Shown: in pieces, positions 1 to 10,810 of the stretch
How the letters are laid out: every line of letters begins with the position of its first letter
Numbering within the stretch: position 1 is the stretch's first letter
Source of the DNA: Paracoccaceae bacterium
Lineage (GTDB): Bacteria; Pseudomonadota; Alphaproteobacteria; Rhodobacterales; Rhodobacteraceae
Direction: 5' to 3'
DNA length: 64,000 nt
Assembly (NCBI GenBank): GCA_007694945.1
Contig: REER01000063.1
Span: forward strand, 43,977-107,976
Position numbers and translations under genes: made by a program
The notes under the pieces: generated by a model
The model's input: only the letters and a program-made list of their open reading frames with translations
Databases searched by the model: none
Told to the model about the DNA's origin: nothing

Positions 1-585
<585 letters not shown>

Positions 586-599
586 GCGCGGCTAAGAAG

Positions 600-620
600 C
601 CCGGAGGCGAATCCTCCGGG
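600..620 (+). terminator. probable terminator after eno
   Basis: Perfect 8-bp stem (CCCGGAGG / CCTCCGGG) with a 5-nt loop, 15 bases after the eno stop codon. The following sequence is only weakly T-rich (a short TTTT about 18 bases downstream), so termination may be partial or factor-assisted. Confidence 0.6.
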
Positions 621-753
621 CCTGCCGAAAGATCTCATTTTATCGATTTGGTCCAAGGCCGCCGGCCTCCCCTTCATGCTTTGTTAAGCGGATCATGCGA
701 TCCTGAAAGCTGATTAAGGGGCGCAACCTGCCGCTTGCTTCTGGAGGTGAACC

Positions 754-1236
754 ATGTCGGCCTTTACATCCATACCCGCAACAGGCGCCTTGTCGGCGTC
801 TTATCGCGAGCCAGTTGTGCAACTCGCGCAACCTGCTGCAGCGCGCGCCGTACAGGCCACCTCGCGCCCCATGCTCCCGTTCGCAGTCGAACAGACCCTC
901 TCTTCAGACCGGTCCGTCGCCAGTTTTCTGAAACAGACCCAAGCGCAGTTGGATCGGAACAGTCGACTCGTCGGCCCACCGCCCGCCTTTCAGGTCAATT
1001 TGCTGCAGGATATCCGCGAATCAAAGTTAGTGCCTGACCAGACGCAGCTCGAACCGACTTTGCCGTTCCCGTCGAATGATCAACGCAGCGCCATCATATC
1101 CGAAAGGCAAGACAGCGAGCCCGATCCAATGCCGCATGCGGAACCTTCAGGTTCCGCGCGCTTGCCCGATTTCAATGTCTTTGCTCGAGTGGCGGAAGAC
1201 CCGCAGCGACACCAGGCTGTCGATCTGACCTTGTAA
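754..1236 (+). CDS. hypothetical protein, 160 aa, Pro/Gln-rich
   Basis: I do not recognise this protein. The start is supported by a strong Shine-Dalgarno (GGAGGTG) six bases before the ATG. The product has no signal peptide or membrane segment. It is rich in Ala, Pro, Ser and Gln in its first 60 residues (low complexity, probably disordered), has a short amphipathic stretch near residues 58-90, and a Pro/Ser-rich, acidic middle part. It lies between eno and fabB and could be transcribed alone; a hairpin ends eno upstream and 154 bases separate it from fabB. In several Rhodobacterales fabA sits immediately before fabB, but this protein has no resemblance to FabA. Coding status is supported by the RBS and by GC-biased third positions judged by eye, not by homology. 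Confidence 0.65.
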   Translation: MSAFTSIPATGALSASYREPVVQLAQPAAARAVQATSRPMLPFAVEQTLSSDRSVASFLKQTQAQLDRNSRLVGPPPAFQVNLLQDIRESKLVPDQTQLEPTLPFPSNDQRSAIISERQDSEPDPMPHAEPSGSARLPDFNVFARVAEDPQRHQAVDLTL

Positions 1237-1390
1237 CCCCTGACCACGTCAGAGCCCCTCTGGCAACCTGATAGTGTGACACCAACCCTCGCAGCGCGCA
1301 GCGCGTCCGGAACCACCTCCCCCGACCTAACTGCTTGCCCCGCTCCCGCCACTACCCTAGACAGCGAGAAAGCATAGCAGGGGAGGCATC

Positions 1391-2620
1391 ATGCGTCGCG
1401 TTGTCATCACAGGTCTGGGGATCATCTCGCCCATCGGAAATTCTGCGTCCGAGGTTGAGGCAAGCCTGCGCGCAGGCAAATCCGGCATCGTCTTCGCGCC
1501 CGAATATGCCGAGCATGGGTTCCGCAGTCAGATCCACGGCAAACCGCAGATCGTTCTGGAAGATCACATCGACAAACGCAACTTGCGCTTCATGGGGCCT
1601 GGTGCGGCCTATAACTTCCTTGCCATGGAACAGGCCATCTCCGATTCCGGCCTGGAGGACTCCGATGTTTCGAACCCGCGCACGGGGTTGATCACGGGCT
1701 CTGGCGGTCCATCAACCTCGAACCTGTTTCAAGCTCACAAGATCGTGGTCGAGAAAGGCAGCCCCAAACGCATGGGGCCGTTCATGGTCACGCGCTGCAT
1801 GTCCTCAACCAATTCGGCCTGTCTTGCGACGCCGTTCAAGATCAAAGGCGTAAATTACTCGATCACCTCGGCCTGCTCGACCTCGGCGCATTGTATCGGT
1901 AATGCCGCCGAACTGATCCAGATGGGCAAGCAAGACATCATCTTTGCCGGTGGTGGCGAGGAACTCGACTGGACGCTCTCCTGTCTGTTCGACGCCATGG
2001 GCGCGATGTCGTCGAAATACAACGACGCACCCGAAACCGCCTCGCGCGCCTTTGACGCCACCCGCGACGGTTTCGTGATTGGTGGTGGTGGGGGCATGCT
2101 GGTGCTTGAAGAACTCGAGCACGCGAAGGCCCGCGGCGCGAAGATCTATGCCGAAGTTACGGGCTACGGCGCCACCTCGGACGGGTATGACATGGTCGCC
2201 CCCTCAGGCGAGGGCGGTGAGCGGTCGATGCGGCTGGCGCTCGACACACTGCCTGAGGGGCGAAAGGTTGGCTATGTCAACGCGCATGGCACCTCGACGC
2301 CCGCAGGCGATGTGACCGAGGTCGAAGCGATCCGCCGCATCTGGGGCGAGGGCAATGTGCCGCCGATTTCTTCCACCAAGTCGCTGACGGGCCACAGCCT
2401 CGGCGCGACCGGCGTGCAGGAGGCGATCTATTCCCTGCTGATGCTGCAGGGGCGCTTCATCACCGCCTCGGCCAATGTGACCGAACTTGACCCCGCCATC
2501 CGCGAAGACGAAATCGCGACAAAGCTTGTGGAGGACGTTGATCTGGATTCGGTCCTGTCCAACAGTTTCGGCTTCGGCGGCACCAATGCAACGCTCTTGA
2601 TGAGCGCCTATCGCGACTGA
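1391..2620 (+). CDS. fabB: 3-oxoacyl-ACP synthase I (KAS I)
   Basis: Condensing enzyme of type II fatty acid synthesis that extends acyl-ACP with malonyl-ACP; the FabB class is needed for the unsaturated branch. The 409-aa length is normal. The thiolase-fold active site is complete: nucleophile Cys in [10 protein letters not shown], then His in [11 protein letters not shown] and His in [12 protein letters not shown], with the glycine-rich GFGGTNA near the C-terminus. An AGGGGAGG Shine-Dalgarno precedes the ATG. It is followed after ten bases by fabI, so the two are very probably co-transcribed. FabA, the isomerase that normally works with FabB and is often encoded directly upstream in related genomes, is not present on this side of the window. 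Confidence 0.95.
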   Translation: MRRVVITGLGIISPIGNSASEVEASLRAGKSGIVFAPEYAEHGFRSQIHGKPQIVLEDHIDKRNLRFMGPGAAYNFLAMEQAISDSGLEDSDVSNPRTGLITGSGGPSTSNLFQAHKIVVEKGSPKRMGPFMVTRCMSSTNSACLATPFKIKGVNYSITSACSTSAHCIGNAAELIQMGKQDIIFAGGGEELDWTLSCLFDAMGAMSSKYNDAPETASRAFDATRDGFVIGGGGGMLVLEELEHAKARGAKIYAEVTGYGATSDGYDMVAPSGEGGERSMRLALDTLPEGRKVGYVNAHGTSTPAGDVTEVEAIRRIWGEGNVPPISSTKSLTGHSLGATGVQEAIYSLLMLQGRFITASANVTELDPAIREDEIATKLVEDVDLDSVLSNSFGFGGTNATLLMSAYRD

Positions 2621-2630
2621 GGAGGCGGCC

Positions 2631-3419
2631 ATGGCAGGCTTGATGGATGGCAAACGCGGCCTGATCACGGGCGTTGCCAATGAACGCTCGATCGCCTGGG
2701 GCATCGCGCAGGCCATGGCGCGTCAAGGCGCGGAACTGGCCTTCAGCTATCAGGGCGAGGCCTTCGGCAAACGGGTTGAGCCGCTGGCAGCCTCGGTTGG
2801 TTCGGATCTGATGCTCAATGTCGATGTCAGCGACGATGCCTCACTCGATGCCGCTTTCGACACCCTCGCCACTCGCTGGGGCAAGCTCGATTTCCTCGTC
2901 CACGCCATCGCCTTTTCCGATAAGGCCGAGCTGACAGGTCGGTTCCGCGACACCAGCCGCGCCAATTTCAGCCAATCGCTTGAGATCTCCTGCTACAGCT
3001 TCGTTGACCTTGGCCGCCGCGCCAGTGCGCTGATGCCGGATGGCGGCTGCCTGCTGACGCTGACCTTTCAGGGCTCTAACACAGTGACACCCTTCTACAA
3101 TGTTATGGGCGTGGCAAAAGCCGCGCTGGAAAGCTCGGTGCGCTATCTCGCCAATGACCTCGGCCCCGAGGGCATTCGCGTCAACGCCATCAGCCCCGGC
3201 CCGATGAAAACACTCGCGGGCGCGGCCATTGGCGGGGCGCGCAAGACCTTCCGCCATGCCGAAGCGAATGCGCCATTGCGCAGCAATGCGACGCTCGATA
3301 GCGTCGGCGGTACGGCGGTCTACCTCGCCTCGGATTATGGCGCGCATACCACGGGCGAGATCATCCATGTCGATGGCGGCTATCACATCATGGGAATGCC
3401 GCAGGTCGAGAATATCTGA
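2631..3419 (+). CDS. fabI: enoyl-ACP reductase (NADH)
   Basis: Catalyses the last reduction step of each fatty acid elongation cycle. It is a short-chain dehydrogenase-fold protein of 262 residues, the usual FabI length. Visible features are the N-terminal nucleotide-binding segment LITGVANERSIAWG, the catalytic Tyr156-X6-Lys163 pair in FYNVMGVAKAALE, and the ISPGPMKTLA substrate-loop motif. Numbering coincides with E. coli FabI. The conserved second tyrosine (position 146 in E. coli) is Phe here (LTLTFQG); that tyrosine is not the catalytic one, but the change marks a divergent FabI lineage. Good RBS (GAGGAGG) and ten-base spacing from fabB indicate one operon. Confidence 0.93.
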   Translation: MAGLMDGKRGLITGVANERSIAWGIAQAMARQGAELAFSYQGEAFGKRVEPLAASVGSDLMLNVDVSDDASLDAAFDTLATRWGKLDFLVHAIAFSDKAELTGRFRDTSRANFSQSLEISCYSFVDLGRRASALMPDGGCLLTLTFQGSNTVTPFYNVMGVAKAALESSVRYLANDLGPEGIRVNAISPGPMKTLAGAAIGGARKTFRHAEANAPLRSNATLDSVGGTAVYLASDYGAHTTGEIIHVDGGYHIMGMPQVENI

Positions 3420-3435
3420 CCCCTGCGCCCCGGAC

Positions 3436-3495
3436 GGGGCAAGCGCCCCCGAGCGGGTCAGGGGCGGGTGGGTGGGGACCCCGAGGGGGCGCTTC
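3436..3495. repeat. 60-bp hairpin-type intergenic repeat, copy 1
   Basis: GC-rich element bounded by inverted AAGCGCCCCC / GGGGGCGCTT arms, with the core GCGGGTCA-GGGGCGGGTGGG. A second copy with the same arrangement lies at 35574-35635. In both copies the element overlaps the 3' end of a minus-strand gene, encoding its last residues (GSPPTRP) and its TGA stop. It also lies just after fabI and could act as a bidirectional terminator. REP-like; no transposase is nearby. Confidence 0.7.
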
Positions 3496-3847
3496 TGCGG
3501 CCCAGCGCTACGCCCCCCCAAAGCGCCAGCAGCCACAGCAGCAGCGACCCACCGGCGTAGGCCAGCGCCAGCGCTGCTTCGCTATCGATAAGCAGCACGA
3601 CTTCGAGCGAGAAGAGCGAAAACGTGGTGAACCCGCCGCAAAATCCGGTCATCCAAAAGGCGCGCGCTGTAGCTCCAAGGTCCCGCGTCGCCAGATAACC
3701 AATCAGCGCCGCGCCCAGCACATTCGCCGCCAATGTGGCGACAAAGGCATAGTCAGCCATAACCCGCAGCGCCAGCAGGCTGAAGGCAAAGCGCAGCCCG
3801 GTCCCGAGTGCGCCCCCCAGACCGACGCAGAGCAGGCCCGGCGACAT
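3458..3847 (-). CDS. crcB: CrcB/Fluc fluoride channel subunit (second of pair)
   Basis: Small membrane protein, 129 aa with four predicted transmembrane segments, belonging to the Fluc family of fluoride-exporting channels that work as antiparallel dimers. The family signature GFCGGFTTFSLFSLE is present around residues 68-82, including the Phe/Thr residues lining the pore. The start is the ATG that shares one base with the stop of the upstream crcB (TGATG), so translation is coupled. A longer open frame upstream is only the other frame of the partner gene. The last residues (GSPPTRP) and the stop codon lie inside an intergenic repeat, so the C-terminal tail has probably been altered by repeat insertion. 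Confidence 0.9.
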   Translation of the reverse strand: MSPGLLCVGLGGALGTGLRFAFSLLALRVMADYAFVATLAANVLGAALIGYLATRDLGATARAFWMTGFCGGFTTFSLFSLEVVLLIDSEAALALAYAGGSLLLWLLALWGGVALGRRSAPSGSPPTRP

Positions 3848-4254
3848 CAGACCAGCCCCCGCACAAGCATCACCAGAAACACGCCCAGCGCAGCAAGGGC
3901 CGGACAGATCAGCGTCGAGCCCAGCGCCGTGGCGATAGCTCCGAGCCGCTTGCCCGCGTGCCAAAGCTCCTGAACCTGCAGCGCGAAGGTCGAGACGGTG
4001 GTGAAGCCGCCCATCAGGCCAACCGCAAAGTAGGTAAAGCCCAATGGCACCTCGGCAGAATTCAAGAGCGAGATCGCGCCGAGCGCTGCGCCCAGTGCAA
4101 GGCCGATCATAAGGCTGCCAGTGGCATTGATGATGAACACTGCCGCCGCCGCAGGCATCTGCCGGATCAACACACCCGAGAGCGCCGCGCGCGCCATGCT
4201 GCCAAGGCCGCCACCGAGCATCACCAATGCAAATTCTGTCAGGCTCACTTCCAT
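3847..4254 (-). CDS. crcB: CrcB/Fluc fluoride channel subunit (first of pair)
   Basis: 135-aa membrane protein with four hydrophobic segments and the Fluc motif GLMGGFTTVSTFALQVQEL near residues 78-97. Two different crcB genes in tandem, overlapping by one base, is the known arrangement of heterodimeric Fluc channels, in which the two subunits assemble in opposite orientations; single-gene organisms make homodimers. The pair is on the minus strand, converging on fabI. I saw no fluoride riboswitch in the 96 bases ahead of it, where instead the katG terminator hairpin is found. Confidence 0.9.
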   Translation of the reverse strand: MEVSLTEFALVMLGGGLGSMARAALSGVLIRQMPAAAAVFIINATGSLMIGLALGAALGAISLLNSAEVPLGFTYFAVGLMGGFTTVSTFALQVQELWHAGKRLGAIATALGSTLICPALAALGVFLVMLVRGLV

Positions 4255-4302
4255 GCGCCAACTCTAATCGGGCCGTTCAGCCACCGCACCCCGAAAGCGA
4301 AT

Positions 4303-4325
4303 CGGCGCGCCCTTCGGGCGCGCCG
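4303..4325 (-). terminator. hairpin downstream of katG
   Basis: Perfect 10-bp GC stem with a 3-nt loop, 25 bases after the katG stop codon on the minus strand, followed by a weakly T-containing stretch (ATTCGCTTTC). It separates katG from the crcB pair. The lack of a run of Ts makes intrinsic termination likely but not certain. Confidence 0.55.
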
Positions 4326-4350
4326 CTTTGGTTCATAACAAAACAGGCGT

Positions 4351-6549
<2,199 letters not shown>

Positions 6550-6551
6550 CT

Positions 6552-6581
6552 AACAGGTCATCTGTATCAGTAAAACCTGTT
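6552..6581. promoter_or_regulatory. inverted repeat ahead of katG
   Basis: AACAGGT and ACCTGTT arms separated by 16 bases, 24 to 65 bases upstream of the possible katG starts and inside the only non-coding stretch between potI and katG. Location suggests an operator or promoter-proximal hairpin. It does not match the OxyR consensus as I know it. Inference from position only. Confidence 0.35.
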
Positions 6582-6612
6582 TCTTCTGATTGATCTGGTC
6601 AGAAAAGCTTAT

Positions 6613-7416
6613 CTATCCAATATCTCTTTTCACCGCACGCCGCATCAGCCATCCGGCGATGATGACCGCGACCAGAACGAACCCGATGATGATGGTGGCC
6701 AGCGCGTTCACATCCGGGCTGACCCCCAGCCGGACCTTGGAGAAGATCACCATGGGCAGGGTCGATGCACCGGGGCCAGAGACGAAGGAGGCGATGACCA
6801 GATCGTCGAGAGACAGGGTAAAGGCCAGGAGCCATCCCGCCACCAGCGCGGGCGCAATCACCGGCAGGGTGATGTCGAAGAACACACGCACCGGCCCGGC
6901 CCCCAGATCACGCGCCGCCTCTTCAAGAGACTCGTCCATCGAGCGCAGGCGCGACTGCGCGATCACGGCGACAAAGGCTGCGCAAAAGGTCGTATGCGCG
7001 ATGACGATCGTGGTTATCCCGCGCCCGGCGGGCCAGCCCAGCGACAACTCCATCGAGACGAACAGCAGCAGAAGCGACAGGCCGGTGATCACCTCGGGCA
7101 TGACCAGCGGTGCGGTGATCATGCCGGTCAGCACGAGCCGCCCGGTGAAACTTCCGAACCGCGTCAGCACAAAGGCCCCCAGCGTGCCGACAATGACCGC
7201 CAGATTCGCCGACCAGAACGCCACCTGCAGGCTGATCCAGGCTGAGCCCAGGATCTGCCGGTCGCGCAGCAACTCGCCGTACCACCGCGTCGAGAAGCCG
7301 CCCCAGACCGTAACGAGGCGGCTTTCGTTGAAGGAAAACACTACCAGCGAGACGATCGGCGCATAAAGGAAGATGAAGCCGAAGGCGACGGCCAGGGGCA
7401 GGAACCAGCCGCGCAT
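6613..7416 (-). CDS. potI: polyamine ABC transporter permease (PotI/PotC type)
   Basis: Inner-membrane permease of a spermidine/putrescine-type importer, 267 aa with about six transmembrane segments. The cytoplasmic EAA loop that docks the ATPase is visible as EEAARDLGAGPVRVFFDITLP (starting near residue 165). The start ATG shares a base with the potH stop (TGATG). It is the last gene of the potF-potA-potH-potI order read on the minus strand; the larger open frame extending to 7905 is an out-of-frame extension through potH. Substrate specificity cannot be fixed from sequence alone. Confidence 0.92.
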   Translation of the reverse strand: MRGWFLPLAVAFGFIFLYAPIVSLVVFSFNESRLVTVWGGFSTRWYGELLRDRQILGSAWISLQVAFWSANLAVIVGTLGAFVLTRFGSFTGRLVLTGMITAPLVMPEVITGLSLLLLFVSMELSLGWPAGRGITTIVIAHTTFCAAFVAVIAQSRLRSMDESLEEAARDLGAGPVRVFFDITLPVIAPALVAGWLLAFTLSLDDLVIASFVSGPGASTLPMVIFSKVRLGVSPDVNALATIIIGFVLVAVIIAGWLMRRAVKRDIG

Positions 7417-8354
7417 CAGTCTATCCCCCGCCGGTTCTGCACCGATTGCAGCCACATGATCGGCGCGACGACCAGAAACAGCATGACGATAGCCACCGCC
7501 GAGGCCACGGGCCAGTCGCGGGACGAGAAGAATTCGTCCCACAGCACCCGCCCGATCATCAGCGTGTCGGGGCCGCCCAACAGCGCCGGGATGACATATT
7601 CGCCAATCGCCGGGATGAAGACGAGCATCGAGCCCGCGACGATCCCCGGCAGCGACAAGGGCAGCGTGACCGTGAAGAACGTCACCATGGGCGAGGCGCC
7701 AAGGTCGGATGATGCCTCCAGCAGCGCGCCGTCCAGCTTGGTCAGATTGGCGTATAGCGGCAGGATCATGAAGGGCAGATAAGTGTAGACGATGCCGATA
7801 TAGACGGCCAAGTCCGTGTGCATCATGCGCAGCGGCGCGTCGATGATCCCCAGTGACATCAGGGTGTTGTTGATCACCCCATTGGTGCGCAGGAAACCCA
7901 TCCAAGCGTAGACGCGCAGCAGGAAAGAGGTCCAGAACGGCAGGATCACCATCAAGAGCAGGATCGAGCGTTTCGGCTCTGGCGCGCGGGCAATGTAATA
8001 GGCAATCGGATAGCCGATCAGCAGCGCGAAAATGGTCGAAATCAGCGCGACCCGGATCGAGGACAGGTAAGCGTTGCGATATAGCGCGTCCTCGATCAGG
8101 AATCGGTAATTTTCAAGGCTCGCGATGATCTCGAGCGAGCCGTCCGGCGCGCGCTCGAACAGCGGCGTGAAGGGCGGGCGGGCAATGATCGCTTCGGCCA
8201 GCGAGATGCGGCCCAACACGAAAAAGGGCGCCAGAAAGAACACGCCCAGCCATAGCATCGGGACGGCGATGACCAGCGACCGACCCGACAGCCCCAGCTT
8301 GCCAAAGGCCCAGGCCGTGCCGCGCCACGGGACCGAACGGGTCAGCGCGTTCAT
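7416..8354 (-). CDS. potH: polyamine ABC transporter permease (PotH/PotB type)
   Basis: 312-aa permease partner of PotI. It has an N-terminal signal-anchor helix (VIAVPMLWLGVFFLAPFFV), a periplasmic loop, five further membrane segments and the EAA-type loop EASSDLGASPMVTFFTVTLP. The chosen ATG (MNALTRSV) overlaps the potA stop by four bases (ATGA), which fits coupled translation; upstream in-frame starts lie deep inside potA. PotH and PotI form the heterodimeric channel. Confidence 0.92.
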   Translation of the reverse strand: MNALTRSVPWRGTAWAFGKLGLSGRSLVIAVPMLWLGVFFLAPFFVLGRISLAEAIIARPPFTPLFERAPDGSLEIIASLENYRFLIEDALYRNAYLSSIRVALISTIFALLIGYPIAYYIARAPEPKRSILLLMVILPFWTSFLLRVYAWMGFLRTNGVINNTLMSLGIIDAPLRMMHTDLAVYIGIVYTYLPFMILPLYANLTKLDGALLEASSDLGASPMVTFFTVTLPLSLPGIVAGSMLVFIPAIGEYVIPALLGGPDTLMIGRVLWDEFFSSRDWPVASAVAIVMLFLVVAPIMWLQSVQNRRGID

Positions 8355-9484
8355 CGCGTCAGCACCCGAAACGCCGCCGGGTTGGCCGACACCCACACCT
8401 TCTCGTCCCAGGAAATCGGGTCCTCGTCGCGCAGGCGGTTGGACTGGCTGACGCGGATCAGCACGCCATTCGCCAACCGGATGCGGTATTGCGACATATG
8501 GCCGATGTAGCCCATTTCCTCGACCACGCCTTTCCAGGCATTCTGCGTGTTCTCGGGGCGCGCCCGCGACAGCGAGAAACGCTCCGGCCGCACAGCGCCC
8601 CAAATCGTCTGCCCATGTGTGAGACCGGTTTGCGGGGGCACAAGCACCGGGCCGAGCTCATGAATGTCGAGCCGCATCATATCGGGCGCCGCAACATCGA
8701 CCTTGCCACCGAAGAGGTTCACTGTGCCAATGAAATCAGCCACAAAACGCGATCTTGGCGTCTCATATATCTCACGCGGCTCGCCGATCTGCTCGATCAC
8801 ACCATCTTTCATGACCCCGATCCGCGTGGCGAGTGTCATTGCTTCGTCCTGATCATGAGTCACGACGATGAAGGTCACGCCCAGCGTTTCCTGAATCTTG
8901 ATCAACTCGAACTGGGTTTCCTCGCGCAGCTTCTTGTCAAGCGCGCCCAGAGGTTCGTCCAGCAGCAAGAGTTTAGGGCGCTTCACCAGCGAACGTGCAA
9001 GTGCCACGCGCTGGCGCTGGCCACCTGACAACTGGTCGGGCTTGCGGCGGGCGAGCTTCTCCAGCTTGACCATACGCAGCATCTCTCTGGCCCGCTCATA
9101 GGCCGGGGACTTCTTCAACCCTTCGCGCAACAACCCATATGCAACATTCTTTTCAACGGTCATATGCGGGAACAAGGCGTAGGACTGGAACATCATGTTG
9201 GTCGGGCGCCGATCGGGTGGAACGCGTGCCATATCCTCGCCATCGATCCGAATACTGCCGGTGGTCGGCAACTCGAAGCCGGCCAGCATCCGCAGCAAGG
9301 TGGATTTTCCGCAGCCCGATTCGCCGAGCAGGCAGAACAACTCGCTCCGATAGATATCGAGATCCACCTCCGAGACCGCCGTGAAATTGCCAAAACGCTT
9401 GGTCACCCCGCGCAACGAGATGAATGGCTGCGCAGAGGGGTTCTGCCAAGGTTTGCTTTCAGCGGCGATCACGCGTCCGTCCAT
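8351..9484 (-). CDS. potA: polyamine ABC transporter ATP-binding protein
   Basis: ATPase that energises polyamine uptake. The ABC core contains Walker A GESGCGKST, Q-loop MFQSYALFPHMT, signature LSGGQRQRVALARS, Walker B LLLLDEP and the H-loop THDQDEA, followed by a C-terminal TOBE/OB regulatory domain (about residues 270-377). The start is ambiguous: in-frame TTG at 9517, ATG at 9508 and ATG at 9484. I chose 9484 because GGGGAG precedes it and the resulting N-terminus gives the usual short leader before the ABC domain. It follows potF after a hairpin that may limit read-through. Confidence 0.93.
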   Translation of the reverse strand: MDGRVIAAESKPWQNPSAQPFISLRGVTKRFGNFTAVSEVDLDIYRSELFCLLGESGCGKSTLLRMLAGFELPTTGSIRIDGEDMARVPPDRRPTNMMFQSYALFPHMTVEKNVAYGLLREGLKKSPAYERAREMLRMVKLEKLARRKPDQLSGGQRQRVALARSLVKRPKLLLLDEPLGALDKKLREETQFELIKIQETLGVTFIVVTHDQDEAMTLATRIGVMKDGVIEQIGEPREIYETPRSRFVADFIGTVNLFGGKVDVAAPDMMRLDIHELGPVLVPPQTGLTHGQTIWGAVRPERFSLSRARPENTQNAWKGVVEEMGYIGHMSQYRIRLANGVLIRVSQSNRLRDEDPISWDEKVWVSANPAAFRVLTR

Positions 9485-9520
9485 CGCTCTCCCCATGGAT
9501 GCGGGCATCTCTTCCAAAGT

Positions 9521-9547
9521 GAAAACGCCTGCCCCGAGAGGGGCAGG
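9521..9547 (-). terminator. attenuating hairpin between potF and potA
   Basis: Perfect 8-bp stem (CCTGCCCC / GGGGCAGG) with a 4-nt loop, followed on the minus strand by CGTTTTC. It sits just after the potF stop codon and before potA. Such partial terminators typically let the binding protein be made in excess over the membrane components, or stabilise the upstream mRNA. Confidence 0.6.
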
Positions 9548-9557
9548 GGCGATGGGC

Positions 9558-10646
9558 TTATTGACCAGTACGCACCCGTGTCCAGAGGCGGGTCACAGTG
9601 CGGTCAGTGCGGCTGTCATAGGTGATCCCTGTAAACAGCGTATCGGTCACCTCTTCGGTCGGGAAGATCGCCGGGTCAGTGAAGATATCTTCCTCCACCA
9701 TCGGCCATGAGGCCGCATTGGCGTTCGGGAACCAGACATAATTGGTGATCATCGCTGTGATCTCTGGCTCCAGAATGAAGTTGATGAAAGCATGCGCGGC
9801 TTCGGGATTCGGCGCATCTGCCGGAATGCCCATCACGTCGAACCACTGCATGGCCCCCTCTCGCGGGATGGCATACCAGACATTTACGCCCTGCCCCGCT
9901 TCTTCCGCGCGTTCAGCGGCCTGCAGCACATCACCCGACCAACCGACAGCAACGCATGTCTCGCCATTGGCCAGATCGGTGATGTATTGCGACGAATGGA
10001 AATAACGCACGGTCTCGCGCACCTCCATCATCATCTCGGCCGCTGCGTCGAAATCGTCCGGATCGGTCGATTGCGGGTCGATGCCCATCCAGGCAAAGGC
10101 AGCCGGGAACATGTCAGTCGGCGAATCGAGCCACGAGATGCCGCAATCGGCCAGTTGGCCCGCGATTTCGGGATCGAAGATCATGTCCCATGTATCGACC
10201 TCGAAATCCTCACCCAGACGCTCGGCCACCATGTCGATATTATACCCTATGCCCGTGGTGCCCCACATATAGATGACCGAGTGTTCGTTGCCCGGGTCAT
10301 GCGTCGCCACTGCGGCCGTAAGTTCCGGGTCCATGCCCGCCAGATTGGGGATCAGGTCCTTGTTCAGCGGCTGATAGACCCCGGCCGCAAGCTGGCGCTC
10401 GAGGAAGGTACCCGTCGGCACCACCACATCGAAGCCCGAGGAACCGGCCAGCAGCCGCGCCTCGAGCGTGTCGTTGCTGTCATAGACATCATAATTGACC
10501 GAGATACCGGTGCGCTCAGTGAACAGCTCCAGCACTTCGTCGGTGATATAATCCGACCAGTTGAAGACATTGACCGTATCGGCCATTGCCGGTCCTGCGG
10601 CCAGCCCCATAGCGGTGCCGAGGGCGAGGAAGGTGCGTGTGCTCAT
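9558..10646 (-). CDS. potF: polyamine ABC transporter periplasmic binding protein
   Basis: Extracytoplasmic solute receptor of the PotD/PotF family, 362 aa. A Sec signal peptide is visible (hydrophobic LALGTAMGLAAGPAMA, cleavage expected after AMA). The mature protein begins DTVNVFNWSDYIT, the characteristic N-terminal strand of this family, in which NWSDY contributes to the polyamine pocket; acidic residues such as those in SWLDSPTDM and the AVGWSGD segment also fit. It is the first gene of the operon and is followed by a hairpin before potA. The exact ligand (putrescine, spermidine or another diamine) cannot be told. Confidence 0.93.
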   Translation of the reverse strand: MSTRTFLALGTAMGLAAGPAMADTVNVFNWSDYITDEVLELFTERTGISVNYDVYDSNDTLEARLLAGSSGFDVVVPTGTFLERQLAAGVYQPLNKDLIPNLAGMDPELTAAVATHDPGNEHSVIYMWGTTGIGYNIDMVAERLGEDFEVDTWDMIFDPEIAGQLADCGISWLDSPTDMFPAAFAWMGIDPQSTDPDDFDAAAEMMMEVRETVRYFHSSQYITDLANGETCVAVGWSGDVLQAAERAEEAGQGVNVWYAIPREGAMQWFDVMGIPADAPNPEAAHAFINFILEPEITAMITNYVWFPNANAASWPMVEEDIFTDPAIFPTEEVTDTLFTGITYDSRTDRTVTRLWTRVRTGQ

Positions 10647-10759
10647 GTCAGTCTCCCAGTTGCGACCGTCGCTCGTTCATTCGACGACTGTGTCATCATG
10701 GGGCCATACCACATGAAAACCCGGCGTTTTGGCAAGCCTGTTTCGCATTCGGGCGCCCA

Positions 10760-10773
10760 AATTTGATCAAATT
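10760..10773. promoter_or_regulatory. perfect 14-bp palindrome upstream of potF
   Basis: AATTTGATCAAATT reads the same on both strands and sits in an AT-rich stretch about 115 bases before the potF start codon, in the 164-base gap between potF and the quinone oxidoreductase gene. Position and symmetry suggest an operator for a dimeric regulator. No regulator gene is adjacent, so the identity of the factor is unknown. Confidence 0.35.
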
Positions 10774-10810
10774 CTGGGAAATTGCCGCGGTTTTGATGGA
10801 AAGATCCGTT

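Noticed and set aside
2841..3536. 231-codon minus-strand frame antisense to fabI
   Set aside because: Overlaps the full conserved fabI gene and has no RBS or recognisable domain.
4255..4350. Fluoride riboswitch before the crcB pair
   Set aside because: The region holds only the katG terminator hairpin; I could not recognise the fluoride aptamer core.
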